DNA from: Mugil cephalus
Lineage: Eukaryota > Chordata > Actinopteri > Mugiliformes > Mugilidae
Reading direction: 5' to 3'
Length of the DNA: 64,000 nt
NCBI RefSeq assembly: GCF_022458985.1
Contig: NC_061778.1
Coordinates: 7,953,501-8,017,500, forward strand
Below the pieces are notes generated by a model, which was not told the DNA's origin, did no database searches, and saw only the letters and a program-made list of their open reading frames with translations. Numbering within the stretch: position 1 is the first letter of the stretch; each line of letters begins with the position of its first letter. The position numbers were made by a program, and so were the translations under genes. This document shows, piece after piece, positions 45,522 through 56,093 of this stretch.

Positions 45522-46457
45522 ATGCAGAATCTAACTGAATTTTCTCTCAATGCAACTTCCCTAAAAACCCTCTCTATAATCATCAAGGTGTGTGTGGTCA
45601 TCCCCTCCTTCTTTTTCTTTCTCTGCTGTATTGTTGTCATGCTGCACATCTTTGCGTCGCATAGACAGTTCCTGGACACCTCACGTTACATCCTGTTTGC
45701 CTACATGCTTATCAACGACACCCTGCAGATTGTGTCCTCTGTGCTGCTCTTCCTCTTTGTTATGGGTAAGGTGAAATTTGCCATTGTCTACTGTATGCCT
45801 CTGCTCTTCATATCCACTGCCACGTTCCACAATACACCTTTAATCCTGGCCACAATGTCACTGGAGCGTTACGTGGCCATCTTCTACCCCCTACAGCGCC
45901 CGGCTGCCTGGCACTCGAACCGTATCTGGATCATTATTCTGTTTGTGTGGTTCATCAGCTGCATCCTCCCCGTTATTGAGTACAGCATCGGGGAAAGAGA
46001 TCCCACAGTGGATGCCCTTTCCACTCCTGTGATTTGTAAAAATTCGGAGGTCAACCCATCCCCAATCCAGACCTTTTTCAAAGCTGTTGTAAGTGTGCTA
46101 TTCTTTGCAGTAGTGGCTGTTATAATCATCTTCACCTATGTGAGAATCCTGCTGGAGACCAGGAAGATGAGGCAGGACAGGGTGTCTGTGAACAAAGCCA
46201 TGCACACAGTGCTGCTGCACGGTTTTCAGCTGCTGCTCTGCATGTTGGCCTTCACTCACCCCATCACTGAAACTTTAGTACTGAACAGCAGCTGGTCTGC
46301 AGAAGACGTGGCCTTTTTCAATTACTTCTGTTTCATGCTGATCCCGCGCTTTCTCAGTCCGCTCATCTACGGCTTCAGAGATCAGAGTCTCAGGGGCTAC
46401 ATTGGAAAAGCATTCCTCTGCTGCTCGAACAAAGTCAAACCCCGTCTGCCTCTTTAA
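45522..46457 (+). CDS. B1: odorant receptor 131-2-like, second subfamily
   Basis: Intact single coding exon of 311 residues. Seven-helix odorant receptor: sequons N3 (NLT) and N10 (NAT), TM1 about 18-44, TM2 about 54-80, TM3 about 88-113 then LERYVAIFYPL (114-124), cysteines C91 and C172 for the loop 2 disulfide, LLHGFQLLLC (231-240) at TM6, LSPLIYGFRD (278-287) at TM7, and a CC pair (300-301) that could be palmitoylated. Loop 2 after C172 reads KNSEVNPSPIQ. The ATG is the first in the exon and aligns with all copies. It is clearly related to, but separate from, array A. Ligand unknown. Confidence 0.95.
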   Translation: MQNLTEFSLNATSLKTLSIIIKVCVVIPSFFFFLCCIVVMLHIFASHRQFLDTSRYILFAYMLINDTLQIVSSVLLFLFVMGKVKFAIVYCMPLLFISTATFHNTPLILATMSLERYVAIFYPLQRPAAWHSNRIWIIILFVWFISCILPVIEYSIGERDPTVDALSTPVICKNSEVNPSPIQTFFKAVVSVLFFAVVAVIIIFTYVRILLETRKMRQDRVSVNKAMHTVLLHGFQLLLCMLAFTHPITETLVLNSSWSAEDVAFFNYFCFMLIPRFLSPLIYGFRDQSLRGYIGKAFLCCSNKVKPRLPL

Positions 46458-46523
46458 AAAGCTGATTTAGTTGTGACATACACAGTGCTCTAAAATCTAA
46501 ATATCTTTTATGGTCAAATAGAG

Positions 46524-47644
46524 CAGTGGTCCCCAAACCCCAGGCCGCGGACTCGTACCGGTCTGTGGGTCAATTGGTACCGGGCCACACAGAAAGAATA
46601 CATAATTTACATTATAAACGTTTTATTTAGTATCTGATGCTGAACAATGTGAACAGGAATTCCGCGTTGACCCGGGGTTTTTTCGCTCTGACGCTGATGT
46701 TAAATTCTGACTTGACGGCCTGCCAGACTATTATTGTAGAAGCTTCAGCTCATAAACAAGTTTTGGTCTACTCCCATAAAGACTTATCTCTGAAGGGCAG
46801 AGATTTTTTTTTTTTTTTTCCAATCAAACAAATCAAATGTGTTGTTCCACGATCAGAAATGCATAGGTGAACGGCGACTGTGTTTATATACAGTTTGTAT
46901 AGCGATATCCCACTTTTTTTTTTAACGATCATGGCAACACTCTGTATCCGAGGAAAAGGGGAGATTTGGCAGTAGATATCGGCCACTGTGCAGGACATAG
47001 TGATTTATTCTAATATTAGCAGCCTTTTGAAGGAGCGGGAATTTGACCGATCCATTCTTCAGGTTATCAACAAACTGCAACATTATCTGCAATCTACGCG
47101 ATGATGTATGAGGGAGGAAAAAACAGGCACGCAACTCTCACAGCGGGAGGGCCGACCAGGGACTCCTGCCGATGTCAAAGCACCTACGGCGAGTCTACGA
47201 GGGTCGTGAAAGCGTTAAAAAATAAGCATTGTCTCTGCTGACTCCGTTGAGTGCACACACACACACCGCATGTCGGGGCCGCGGATGAGTTTCCCTTGAT
47301 CAATGAAGTCGGCGGTGATCAGAGTAATTTGTGGTTATTATCGGTACAGGCAGCGCGAATCACAACTTAAACGAGAGCGGTTCAGTTTGACATTATTGTC
47401 AGTCTGTATGATAAACACTGAATTTCATTAAAAGCGAAAATTAATATTTAGAGCCTGTGGGCTATAAAAAAAAAAAAAATTATTAAAGTAGCCGACTGCA
47501 CTTAATTGTGTAGTGGGCTATATGGTCGTCAGCCGGCCCATGTGGAAAGCCCTGTATCGATCCGCCTCACCTTAAAGGCCGGACCGTGAAAATATTGTCT
47601 GACATAAAACCGGTCCGTGGCGCAAAAAAGGTTGGGGACCGCTG
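46524..47644. mobile_element. Non-autonomous hAT element with 8-bp target duplication
   Basis: Left end 'cagtggtccccaaac', right end (reverse complement) CAGCGGTCCCCAACC. Target duplication aaatagag at 46516-46523 and 47645-47652. The empty site ('tcaaatagagcatctgcagg') is seen behind B2, B3, B4 and B5. No transposase frame. It carries the MITE described at 20564 in inverse orientation. Confidence 0.9.
46640..47214 (-). mobile_element. MITE with TTTCAC ends, third copy (nested, diverged)
   Basis: The reverse complement starts 'gctttcacgaccctcgtag' and ends near 'tgtgaacagg'. The middle matches 20870-21130, for example 'gaagcttcagctcataaac'. Older than the copies in array A, judging by its greater divergence. 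Confidence 0.55.
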
Positions 47645-47652
47645 AAATAGAG

Positions 47653-48869
47653 CATCTGCAGGTCTCTGAGGAGGTTATTGTTTTGTGAAAGGTTGATGAT
47701 TTACTTGCAAATGTTAACATTAATTGATGTAATTTTATTAGTGCTGTTTATTCATATTTTATTCATATTGGGTTTAGGGTCAACTTTAAGTTTTTATTTT
47801 AAGATATATTACACCATTTAAAACCCATCAAGGAACATTTTAGTGGCCAGTTTGAGCCAGAGGAATGAATTCAACAAGTACAGACAGTTTTAGTGTTTTT
47901 ATGGACACCTAACTGATCATTAAAATGTCTGACTTTGCAGCAGAAATACAGATATTTACAAGGTCCAGAAAACTGTTTAGGTCCCAGTAGCTGATCTCCT
48001 CAACCATGACAACTGTGTATGAGGTGAATTTTTACATAATTCCCCTCTTCTCTTCTCTGAGTAACAATGCTAATTGGCAGTCATTCATGCAATGATCAGT
48101 GAGAGTGAGCAGCTCATTTTAAAGTTGGAGCTAATAGATGCAGATCAACCATTAAGGCCCACTTAGGGCACTAGCTTCATTTTCACAGATGTTCCATCCG
48201 GTGCATCATGTCCACGCATACTTTATCATTCGTGAATTTAAGGTTTTCAGTGCAGCCAGATTAAACAGCTCTCCACCAAATATTGTGGGATGGAACTGTT
48301 GGTCAGAAAATTACTGCACTGGTTTATGTTCATGTTTATGATATTAAAGTCTTTATCCTCAGTGTTAGATTATGAAGAAACACATTTTTGGAGGAGATTC
48401 ATTAGATTCACCATTTCTATTTTATGTTTACTCTGTTCATTAAAGTGGCATTTATTCAAATTGTATGCTGTGGTATTGTTATGGAGAAATTTGTCCATTT
48501 GCTTTTGCTTTTCCCTACTATATTTCTGCTATCAAAAGGCCTGGATTTAATTTCTTGGTGGCATTAGATGATGATATCAACAAAGGCTTTATCTTTTTTT
48601 CATATTGTAAATTTATTTGTTCAACTTACTCCCATTAATCTTTAATAAAAGTTCTTCTCCCCACTGAAATCTGTTGCTAATGAATGGCGATGCTAAATGA
48701 CGTTGCATGAAATGAATTTACCTCTGGAGGAATCGGGAACATATGAACACATGAACACAAGAACACATCAGATAAGAGGAAGAATATCTCTGAGATGTTG
48801 CTTCCTTACGACATGTTGTATAATGAGAAGATAAGTCTGAACTCTTCTGACAGATGAAGACATCTGTAG
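47653..48869 (+). repeat. Array B intergenic block, B1 to B2
   Basis: Duplicated spacer that recurs after each B gene. It ends in the B2 promoter side and untranslated exon ('gacatctgtag' at 48869). A possible TATA-like 'ttaataaaag' lies at about 48641. No other gene. Confidence 0.7.
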
Positions 48870-49029
48870 GTGAGTGGAGCTCTGTTTTGTTGTGAAATAA
48901 AAAAATTTAGTTAAACACATAGTTTAAAGAGATGAACTCACTCATGTTTGTCAAGCGTTTATAGATTACATTGTACAGTATTCTGGTCTTAAATTGTGCT
49001 ACATGGTGTGTTTTCTGATTCTTTAACAG
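48870..49029 (+). other. 5' UTR intron of B2
   Basis: gtgagt donor and ttctttaacag acceptor, 160 bp, conserved in place and edges with B1. Confidence 0.7.
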
Positions 49030-49054
49030 GTGTGCTCCAGTCTACAGCTGCAAA

Positions 49055-49987
49055 ATGCAGAATGTAACTGAATTTCCTCTCAATGCAACTTCCCTAAAAT
49101 CCCTCTCTATAATCATCAAGGTGTGTGTGGTCATCCCCTCCTTCTTTTTCTTTCTCTTCTGTGTTGTTGTCATGCTGCACATCTTTGCATCGCACAGACA
49201 GTTCCTGGACACCTCACGTTACATCCTGTTTGCTTACATGCTTGTCAACGACACCCTGCAGATTGTGTCCTCTGTGCTGCTCTTCCTCTTTGTTATGGGT
49301 AAGGTGAAATTTGCCATTGTCTACTGTATGCCTCTGCTCTTTTTATCCACTGCCACGTTCCACAATACACCTTTAATCTTGGCCATAATGTCACTGGAGC
49401 GTTACGTGGCCATCTTCTACCCCCTACAGCGCCCGGCTGCCTGGCACTCAAACCGTATCTGGATCAATATTCTGTTTGTGTGGTTCATCAGCTGCATCCT
49501 CCCCGTTATTGAGTACAGCCTTGGGGAAAGAGATCCCACAGTGGATGCCCTTTCCACTCCTGTGATTTGTAAACCTGATGTCAACTCATCCCCAATCCAG
49601 ATTTTGTTCAATGCTGTTGTGAGTGTGCTATTCTTTGCAGTAGTGGCTGTTATAATCATCTTCACCTATGTGAGAATCCTGCTGGAGACCAGGAAGATGA
49701 GGCAGGACAGGGTGTCTGTGAACAAAGCCATGCACACGGTGCTGCTGCACGGCTTTCAGCTGCTGCTCTGCATGTTGGCCTTCACTCACCCCATCACTGA
49801 AACTTTAATACTGCACAGCAGCTTATCTGCAGAAGACTTGGCCTTTTTCAATTACTTCTGTTTCATGCTGATCCCGCGCTTTCTCAGCCCGCTCATCTAC
49901 GGCTTCAGAGATCAGAGTTTCAGGGGCTACATTGGAAAAGCATTCCTCTGCTGCTCGAACAAAGTCAAACCCCGTCTGCCTCTTTAA
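49055..49987 (+). CDS. B2: odorant receptor 131-2-like, second subfamily
   Basis: Intact single coding exon of 310 residues, one fewer than B1 because loop 2 is shortened after C172 (KPDVNSSPIQ instead of KNSEVNPSPIQ). N-terminus MQNVTEFPLNAT keeps both sequons. Motifs LERYVAIFYPL, LLHGFQLLLC and LSPLIYGFRD are intact. The third loop reads LILHSSLSAEDLAFF, differing from B1 (LVLNSSWSAEDVAFF); B5 shares most of this variant. The role is odorant detection, inferred from the family. Confidence 0.95.
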   Translation: MQNVTEFPLNATSLKSLSIIIKVCVVIPSFFFFLFCVVVMLHIFASHRQFLDTSRYILFAYMLVNDTLQIVSSVLLFLFVMGKVKFAIVYCMPLLFLSTATFHNTPLILAIMSLERYVAIFYPLQRPAAWHSNRIWINILFVWFISCILPVIEYSLGERDPTVDALSTPVICKPDVNSSPIQILFNAVVSVLFFAVVAVIIIFTYVRILLETRKMRQDRVSVNKAMHTVLLHGFQLLLCMLAFTHPITETLILHSSLSAEDLAFFNYFCFMLIPRFLSPLIYGFRDQSFRGYIGKAFLCCSNKVKPRLPL

Positions 49988-51282
49988 AAAGCTGATTTAG
50001 TTTTGACATAAACACAATGTTCTAATGCCCAAGTATCTTTTATGGTCAAATAGAGCATCTGCAGGTCTCTGAGGAGGTTATTGTTTTGTAAAAGGTTGAT
50101 GATTTACTTGCAAATGTTAACATTAAATATTGTAATTTTATTAGTGCTGTTTATTCATATTTTATTCATATTAGCTTTAGATCAACTTTAAGTTTTTATT
50201 TTAAGATATATTACACCATTTAACACCAAGCAAGAAATATTTCATTTGTCAGTTCAACCTGAGGAATGAGTTCAAAAAGGACAGACAGTTTTAGTGTTTT
50301 TATGGACACCTAATATTCACTGAAATGTCTGACTTTGCAGCAGAAATACAGATATTTACAAGGTCAAAAAAACTGTTTAGGTCCCAGTAGCTGATCTCCT
50401 CAAGCATGACAACTGTGTATGAGGTGAATTTTTACATAATTCCCTTCTTCTCTTCTCTGAGTAACAATGCTAACAATGCTAGTTGGCAGTCATTCATGCA
50501 ATGATCAGTGAGAGTGAGCAGCTCATTTTAAAGTTGGAGCTAATAGATGCAGATCAACCATTAAGGCCCACTTAGGGCACTAGCTTCATTTTCACAGATG
50601 TTCCATCCGGTGCATCATGTCCACGCATACTTTATCATTCGTGAATTTAAGGTTTTCAGTGCAGCCAGATTAAACAGCTCTCCACCAAATATTGTGGGAT
50701 GGAACTGTTGGTCAGAAAATGACTGCACTGGTTTATGTTCATGTTTATGATATTAAAGTGTTTATCCTCAGTGTTAGATTATGAAGAAACACATTTTTGG
50801 GGACGACTATTTTTAAAGGCGGTTAGATTCACTATTTCTATTTTATGTCTATTCTTTTCATTAAAGTGGCATTTATTTAAATTGTATGCTGTGGTATTGT
50901 TATGGAGAAATTTTGTCCATTTGCTTTTGCTTTTCCCTACTATATTTCTGCTCTCAAAAGGCCTGGATTTAATTTCTTGGTGGCATAGGATTATGATATC
51001 AATAAAGGCTTTATCTTTTTTTATACTGTGAATTTATTTGTTCAACTTACTCCCATTAATATGTAATAAAAGTTCTTCTCCCCACTGAAATCTGTTGCTA
51101 ATGAATGGTGATGTTAAATGACGTTGCATGCAATGAATTTACCTCTGGAGGACTGAAGGACATATGAACACATGAACACATCAGATAAGAGGAAGAACAT
51201 CTCTGAGATGTTGCTCCCTGACGACATGTTTTATAATAAGAGGACAAATTTGAACTCTTCTGACAGATGAAGACATCTGTAG
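49988..51282 (+). repeat. Array B intergenic block, B2 to B3
   Basis: Spacer nearly identical to 52393-53691. With the following gene it forms a unit of about 2.4 kb present twice in tandem. Contains the untranslated exon of B3 at its end. Confidence 0.75.
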
Positions 51283-51436
51283 GTGAGTGGAGCTCTGTTT
51301 TATTGTGAAATCTATATTCAGTTAAACAGTTTAAAGAGATGGACTCACTTATGTTTGTCAAGCGTTTATAGATTACATTGTACAGTATTCTGGTCTTAAA
51401 CTGTACTACATGGTGTGTTTTCTGATTCTTTAACAG
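51283..51436 (+). other. 5' UTR intron of B3
   Basis: gtgagt donor and ttctttaacag acceptor, 154 bp. Splice sites look intact although the coding exon is broken. Confidence 0.65.
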
Positions 51437-51461
51437 GTGTGCTCCAGTCTACAGCTGCAAA

Positions 51462-52392
51462 ATGCAGAATGTAACTGAATTTCCTCTCAATGCAACTTCC
51501 CTAAAACCCTCTCTATAATCATCAAGGTGTGTGTGGTCATCCCCTCCTTCTTTTTCTTTCTCTGCTGTGTTGTTGTCATGCTGCACATCTTTGCGTCGCA
51601 CAGACAGTTCCTGGACACCTCACGTTACATCCTGTTTGCTTACATGCTTGTCAACGACACCCTGCAGATTGTGTTGTCTGTGCTGCTCTTCCTCTTTGTT
51701 ATGGGTAAGGTGAAATTTGCCATTGTCTACTGTATGCCTCTGCTCTTTTTATCCACTGCCACGTTCCACAATACACCTTTAATCCTGGCCACAATGTCAC
51801 TGGAGCGTTACGTGGCCATCTTCTACCCCCTACAGCGCCCGGCTGCCTGGCACTCAAACCGTATCTGGATCATTATTCTGTTTGTGTGGTTCATCAGCTG
51901 CATCCTCCCCGTTATTGAGTACAGCCTTGGGGAAAGAGATCCCACAGTGGATGCCCTTTCCACTCCTGTGATGTGTAAATTCTGAGTCAACCCATCCCCA
52001 ATCCAGACTTTTTTCAATGCTGTTGTAGTGTGCTATTCTTTGCAGTAGTGGCTGTTATAATCATCTTCACCTATGTGAGAATCCTGCTGGAGACCAGGAA
52101 GATGAGGCAGGACAGGGTGTCTGTGAACAAAGCCATGCACACGGTGCTGCTGCACGGCTTTCAGCTGCTGCTCTGCATGTTGGCCTTCACTCACCCCATC
52201 ACTGAAACTTTAGTACTGAACAGCAGCTGTCTGCAGAAGACGTTGGCCTTTTTCAATTACTTCTGTTTCATGCTGATCCCGCGCTTTCTCAGCTCCGCTC
52301 ATCTAGGCTTCAGAGATCAGAGTTTCAGGGGCTACATTGGAAAAGCATTCCTCTGCTGCTCGAACAAAGTCAAACCCCGTCTGCCTCTTTAA
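51462..52392 (+). pseudogene. B3: odorant receptor 131-2-like, broken by small indels
   Basis: Aligned with B4 it keeps nearly every base but has a run of small length changes. One A is lost in a run at about 51505, ending the frame that starts MQNVTEFPLNATSLK. About 3 bases are lost in loop 2 near 51975, giving a stop. One A is lost at about 52028 and one G at about 52229, one T is gained at about 52243, one C is gained at about 52293 and one T is lost at about 52305. Two long open pieces remain (51527-51985 and 52030-52392). Most changes are in short homopolymers and substitutions are few, so this may be a very young pseudogene or a sequencing/assembly fault. If real, no functional receptor is made. 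Confidence 0.85.
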
Positions 52393-53691
52393 AAAGCTGA
52401 TTTAGTTTGACATAAACACAATGTTCTAATGCCCAAGTATCTTTTATGGTCAAATAGAGCATCTGCAGGTCTCTGAGGAGGTTATTGTTTTGTAAAAGGT
52501 TGATGATTTACTTGCAAATGTTAACATTAAATATTGTAATTTTATTAGTGCTGTTTATTCATATTTTATTCATATTAGCTTTAGATCAACTTTAAGTTTT
52601 TATTTTAAGATATATTACACCATTTAACACCAAGCAAGAAATATTTCATTTGTCAGTTCAACCTGAGGAATGAGTTCAAAAAGGACAGACAGTTTTAGTG
52701 TTTTTATGGACACCTAACTATTCACTGAAATGTCTGACTTTGCAGCAGAAATACAGATATTTACAAGGTACAAAAAACTGTTTAGGTCCCAGTAGCTGAT
52801 CTCCTCAAGCATGACAACTGTGTATGAGGTGAATTTTTACATAATTCCCTTCTTCTCTTCTCTGAGTAACAATGCTAACAATGCTAGTTGGCAGTCATTC
52901 ATGCAATGATCAGTGAGAGTGAGCAGCTCATTTTAAAGTTGGAGCTAATAGATGCAGATCAACCATTAAGGCCCACTTAGGGCACTAGCTTCATTTTCAC
53001 AGATGTTCCATCCGGTGCATCATGTCCACGCATACTTTATCATTCGTGAATTTAAGGTTTTCAGTGCAGCCAGATTAAACAGCTCTCCACCAAATATTGT
53101 GGGATGGAACTGTTGGTCAGAAAATGACTGCACTGGTTTATGTTCATGTTTATGATATTAAAGTGTTTATCCTCAGTGTTAGATTATGAAGAAACACATT
53201 TTTGGGGGACGACTAGTTTTTTAAAAGGCGGTAGATTCACTATTTCTATTTTATGTCTATTCTTTTCATTAAAGTGGCATTTATTTAAATTGTATGCTGT
53301 GGTATTGTTATGGAGAAATTTTGTCCATTTGCTTTTGCTTTTCCCTACTATATTTCTGCTATCAAAAGGCCTGGATTTAATTTCTTGGTGGCATAGGATT
53401 ATGATATCAATAAAGGCTTTATCTTTTTTTATACTGTGAATTTATTTGTTCAACTTACTCCCATTAATATGTAATAAAAGTTCTTCTCCCCACTGAAATC
53501 TGTTGCTAATGAATGGTGATGTTAAATGACGTTGCATGCAATGAATTTACCTCTGGAGGACTGAAGGACATATGAACACATGAACACATCAGATAAGAGG
53601 AAGAACATCTCTGAGATGTTGCTCCCTGACGACAATGTTTTATAATGAATGGATAAATCTGAATTCTTCTGACAGATGAAGACATCTGTAG
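52393..53691 (+). repeat. Array B intergenic block, B3 to B4
   Basis: Second copy of the 2.4 kb tandem unit spacer. It differs from 49988-51282 mostly by single-base length changes and a few substitutions. Ends with the B4 untranslated exon. Confidence 0.75.
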
Positions 53692-53845
53692 GTGAGTGGA
53701 GCTCTGTTTTATTGTGAAATCTATATTCAGTTAAACAGTTTAAAGAGATGGACTCACTTATGTTTGTCAAGCGTTTATAGATTACATTGTACAGTATTCT
53801 GGTCTTAAATTGTACTACATGGTGTGTTTTCTGATTCTTTAACAG
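53692..53845 (+). other. 5' UTR intron of B4
   Basis: gtgagt donor and ttctttaacag acceptor, 154 bp. Confidence 0.7.
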
Positions 53846-53870
53846 GTGTGCTCCAGTCTACAGCTGCAAA

Positions 53871-54806
53871 ATGCAGAATGTAACTGAATTTCCTCTCAAT
53901 GCAACTTCCCTAAAAACCCTCTCTATAATCATCAAGGTGTGTGTGGTCATCCCCTCCTTCTTTTTCTTTCTCTGCTGTATTGTTGTCATGCTGCACATCT
54001 TTGCGTCGCACAGACAGTTCCTGGACACCTCACGTTACATCCTGTTTGCTTACATGCTTGTCAACGACACCCTGCAGATTGTGTTGTCTGTGCTGCTCTT
54101 CCTCTTTGTTATGGGTAAGGTGAAATTTGCCATTGTCTACTGTATGCCTCTGCTCTTTTTATCCACTGCCACGTTCCACAATACACCTTTAATCCTGGCC
54201 ACAATGTCACTGGAGCGTTACGTGGCCATCTTCTACCCCCTACAGTGCCCGGCTGCCTGGCACTCAAACCGTATCTGGATCATTATTCTGTTTGTGTGGT
54301 TCATCAGCTGCATCCTCCCCGTTATTGAGTACAGCCTTGGGGAAAGAGATCCCACAGTGGATGCCCTTTCCACTCCTGTGATGTGTATATATTCTAAGGT
54401 CAACCCATCCCCAATCCAGACTTTTTTCAAAGCTGTTGTAAGTGTGCTATTCTTTGCAGTAGTGGCTGTTATAATCATCTTCACCTATGTGAGAATCCTG
54501 CTGGAGACCAGGAAGATGAGGCAGGACAGGGTGTCTGTGAACAAAGCCATGCACACGGTTCTGCTGCACGGCTTTCAGCTGCTGCTCTGCATGTTGGCCT
54601 TCACTCACCCCATCACTGAAACTTTAGTACTGAACAGCAGCTGGTCTGCAGAAGACGTGGCCTTTTTCAATTTCTTCTGTTTCATGCTGATCCCGCGCTT
54701 TCTCAGTCCGCTCATCTATGGCTTCAGAGATCAGAGTTTCAGGGGCTACATTAGAAAAGCATTCCTCTGCTGCTCGAACAAAGTCAAACCCCGTCTGCCT
54801 CTTTAA
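53871..54806 (+). CDS. B4: odorant receptor 131-2-like, second subfamily
   Basis: Intact single coding exon of 311 residues. Loop 2 after C172 reads IYSKVNPSPIQ. Residue 126 is Cys where the other copies have Arg (YPLQCPAAW), just after the LERYVAIFYPL motif at the cytoplasmic end of TM3. F268 replaces Tyr in FFNFFCF, and R295 replaces Gly near the C-terminus (GYIRKAF). Otherwise as B1. It is nearest to B3. The Arg-to-Cys change lies where receptors contact G proteins, but its effect is unknown. Confidence 0.95.
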   Translation: MQNVTEFPLNATSLKTLSIIIKVCVVIPSFFFFLCCIVVMLHIFASHRQFLDTSRYILFAYMLVNDTLQIVLSVLLFLFVMGKVKFAIVYCMPLLFLSTATFHNTPLILATMSLERYVAIFYPLQCPAAWHSNRIWIIILFVWFISCILPVIEYSLGERDPTVDALSTPVMCIYSKVNPSPIQTFFKAVVSVLFFAVVAVIIIFTYVRILLETRKMRQDRVSVNKAMHTVLLHGFQLLLCMLAFTHPITETLVLNSSWSAEDVAFFNFFCFMLIPRFLSPLIYGFRDQSFRGYIRKAFLCCSNKVKPRLPL

Positions 54807-56085
54807 AAAGCTGATTTAGTTGTGACATTAACACAATGTTCTAATGCCCAAGTATCTTTTATGGTCAAATAGAGCATCTGCAGGTCTCTGAGGAGGTTAT
54901 TGTTTTGTAAAAGGTTGATGATTGATGTTTTACAGTACATGCAAATGGTAACATTCATATTAGCTTTAGATCAACTTTAAGTTTTTATTTTAAGATATAT
55001 TACACCACTTAAAACTGAACAAGGAATATTTTATTGGCCAGTTTGAGCCAGAGGAATGAATTCAATTTTCTTAATTTTCATGGACACCTAACTAATTATT
55101 AAAATGTCTGACTGTTCAGCAGAAATACAGATATTTACAAGGTCCAAAAAACTGTTTAGGTATCAGTAGCTGATCTCCTCAAGCATGATAACTGTGTATG
55201 AGGTGAATTTTTACATAATTCCCCTCTTCTCTCCTCTCCTCTCCTCTCCTTCTCCTCTCCTCTCCTCTCCTCTCCTCTCCTCTCCTCTTCTCTGAGTAAC
55301 AATGCTAGTTGGCAGTCATTCATGCAATGATCAGTGAGAGTGAGCAGCTCATTTTAAAGTTGGAGCTAATAGATGCAGATCAACCATTAAGGCCCACTTA
55401 GGGCACTAGCTTCATTTTCACAGATGTTCCATCCGGTGCATCATGTCCACGCATACTTTATCATTCGTGAATTTAAGGTTTTCAGTGCAGCCAGATTAAA
55501 CAGCTCTCCACCAAATATTGTGGGATGGAACTGTTGGTCAGAAAATGACTGCACTGGTTTATGTTCATGCTTATGATATTAAAGTGTTTATCCTCAATTT
55601 TAGATTAAGAAGAAACAAATTTTCGGCAGACTACTAATTTTTTAAAAGGTGGTAGATTCACTATTTCTATTTTAAGTTTACTCTGTTCATTTAAGTGGCA
55701 TTTATTCAAATTGTATGCTGTGGTATTGTTATGGAGAAATTTGTCCATTTGCTTATGTTTTTCCCTACTATGTTTCTGCTATCAAAAGGCCTGGATTTAA
55801 TTTCTCAGTGGCTTTTTAGATTATGATATCAATAAAGGCTTTATCTTTTTTTTATATTGTGAATTTATTTGTTCAACTTACTAATACTTATTAATCTATA
55901 ATAAAAGTTCTTCTCCCCACTGAAATTTGTTGCTAATGAATGAAAATGATAAATGACATTGCATGAAATGAATTTACCTCTGGAGGAATGAAGAACATAT
56001 TTGAACACATTAGATAATAGGGAGAACGTCTCTGAGATGTTGCTCCCTGACAACATGTTTCATAATAAGAGGATAAATCTGAACT
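54807..56085 (+). repeat. Array B intergenic block, B4 to B5
   Basis: Duplicated spacer, shorter near its start than the others, with an expanded (ctcct)n microsatellite at 55223-55292 where other copies have only 'cttctcttctctgag'. Cut at 56094 by an hAT insertion. Confidence 0.7.
55223..55292. repeat. (CTCCT)n microsatellite
   Basis: About 70 bp of ctcct/tctcc repeats, expanded only in the B4-B5 spacer. Confidence 0.85.
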
Positions 56086-56093
56086 CTTCTGAC

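Noticed and set aside
45592-45774. Repeated 60-codon frames (MWSSPPSFSFSAVLLSCC) in every array B gene
   Set aside because: These are other-frame shadows of the receptor coding sequence.
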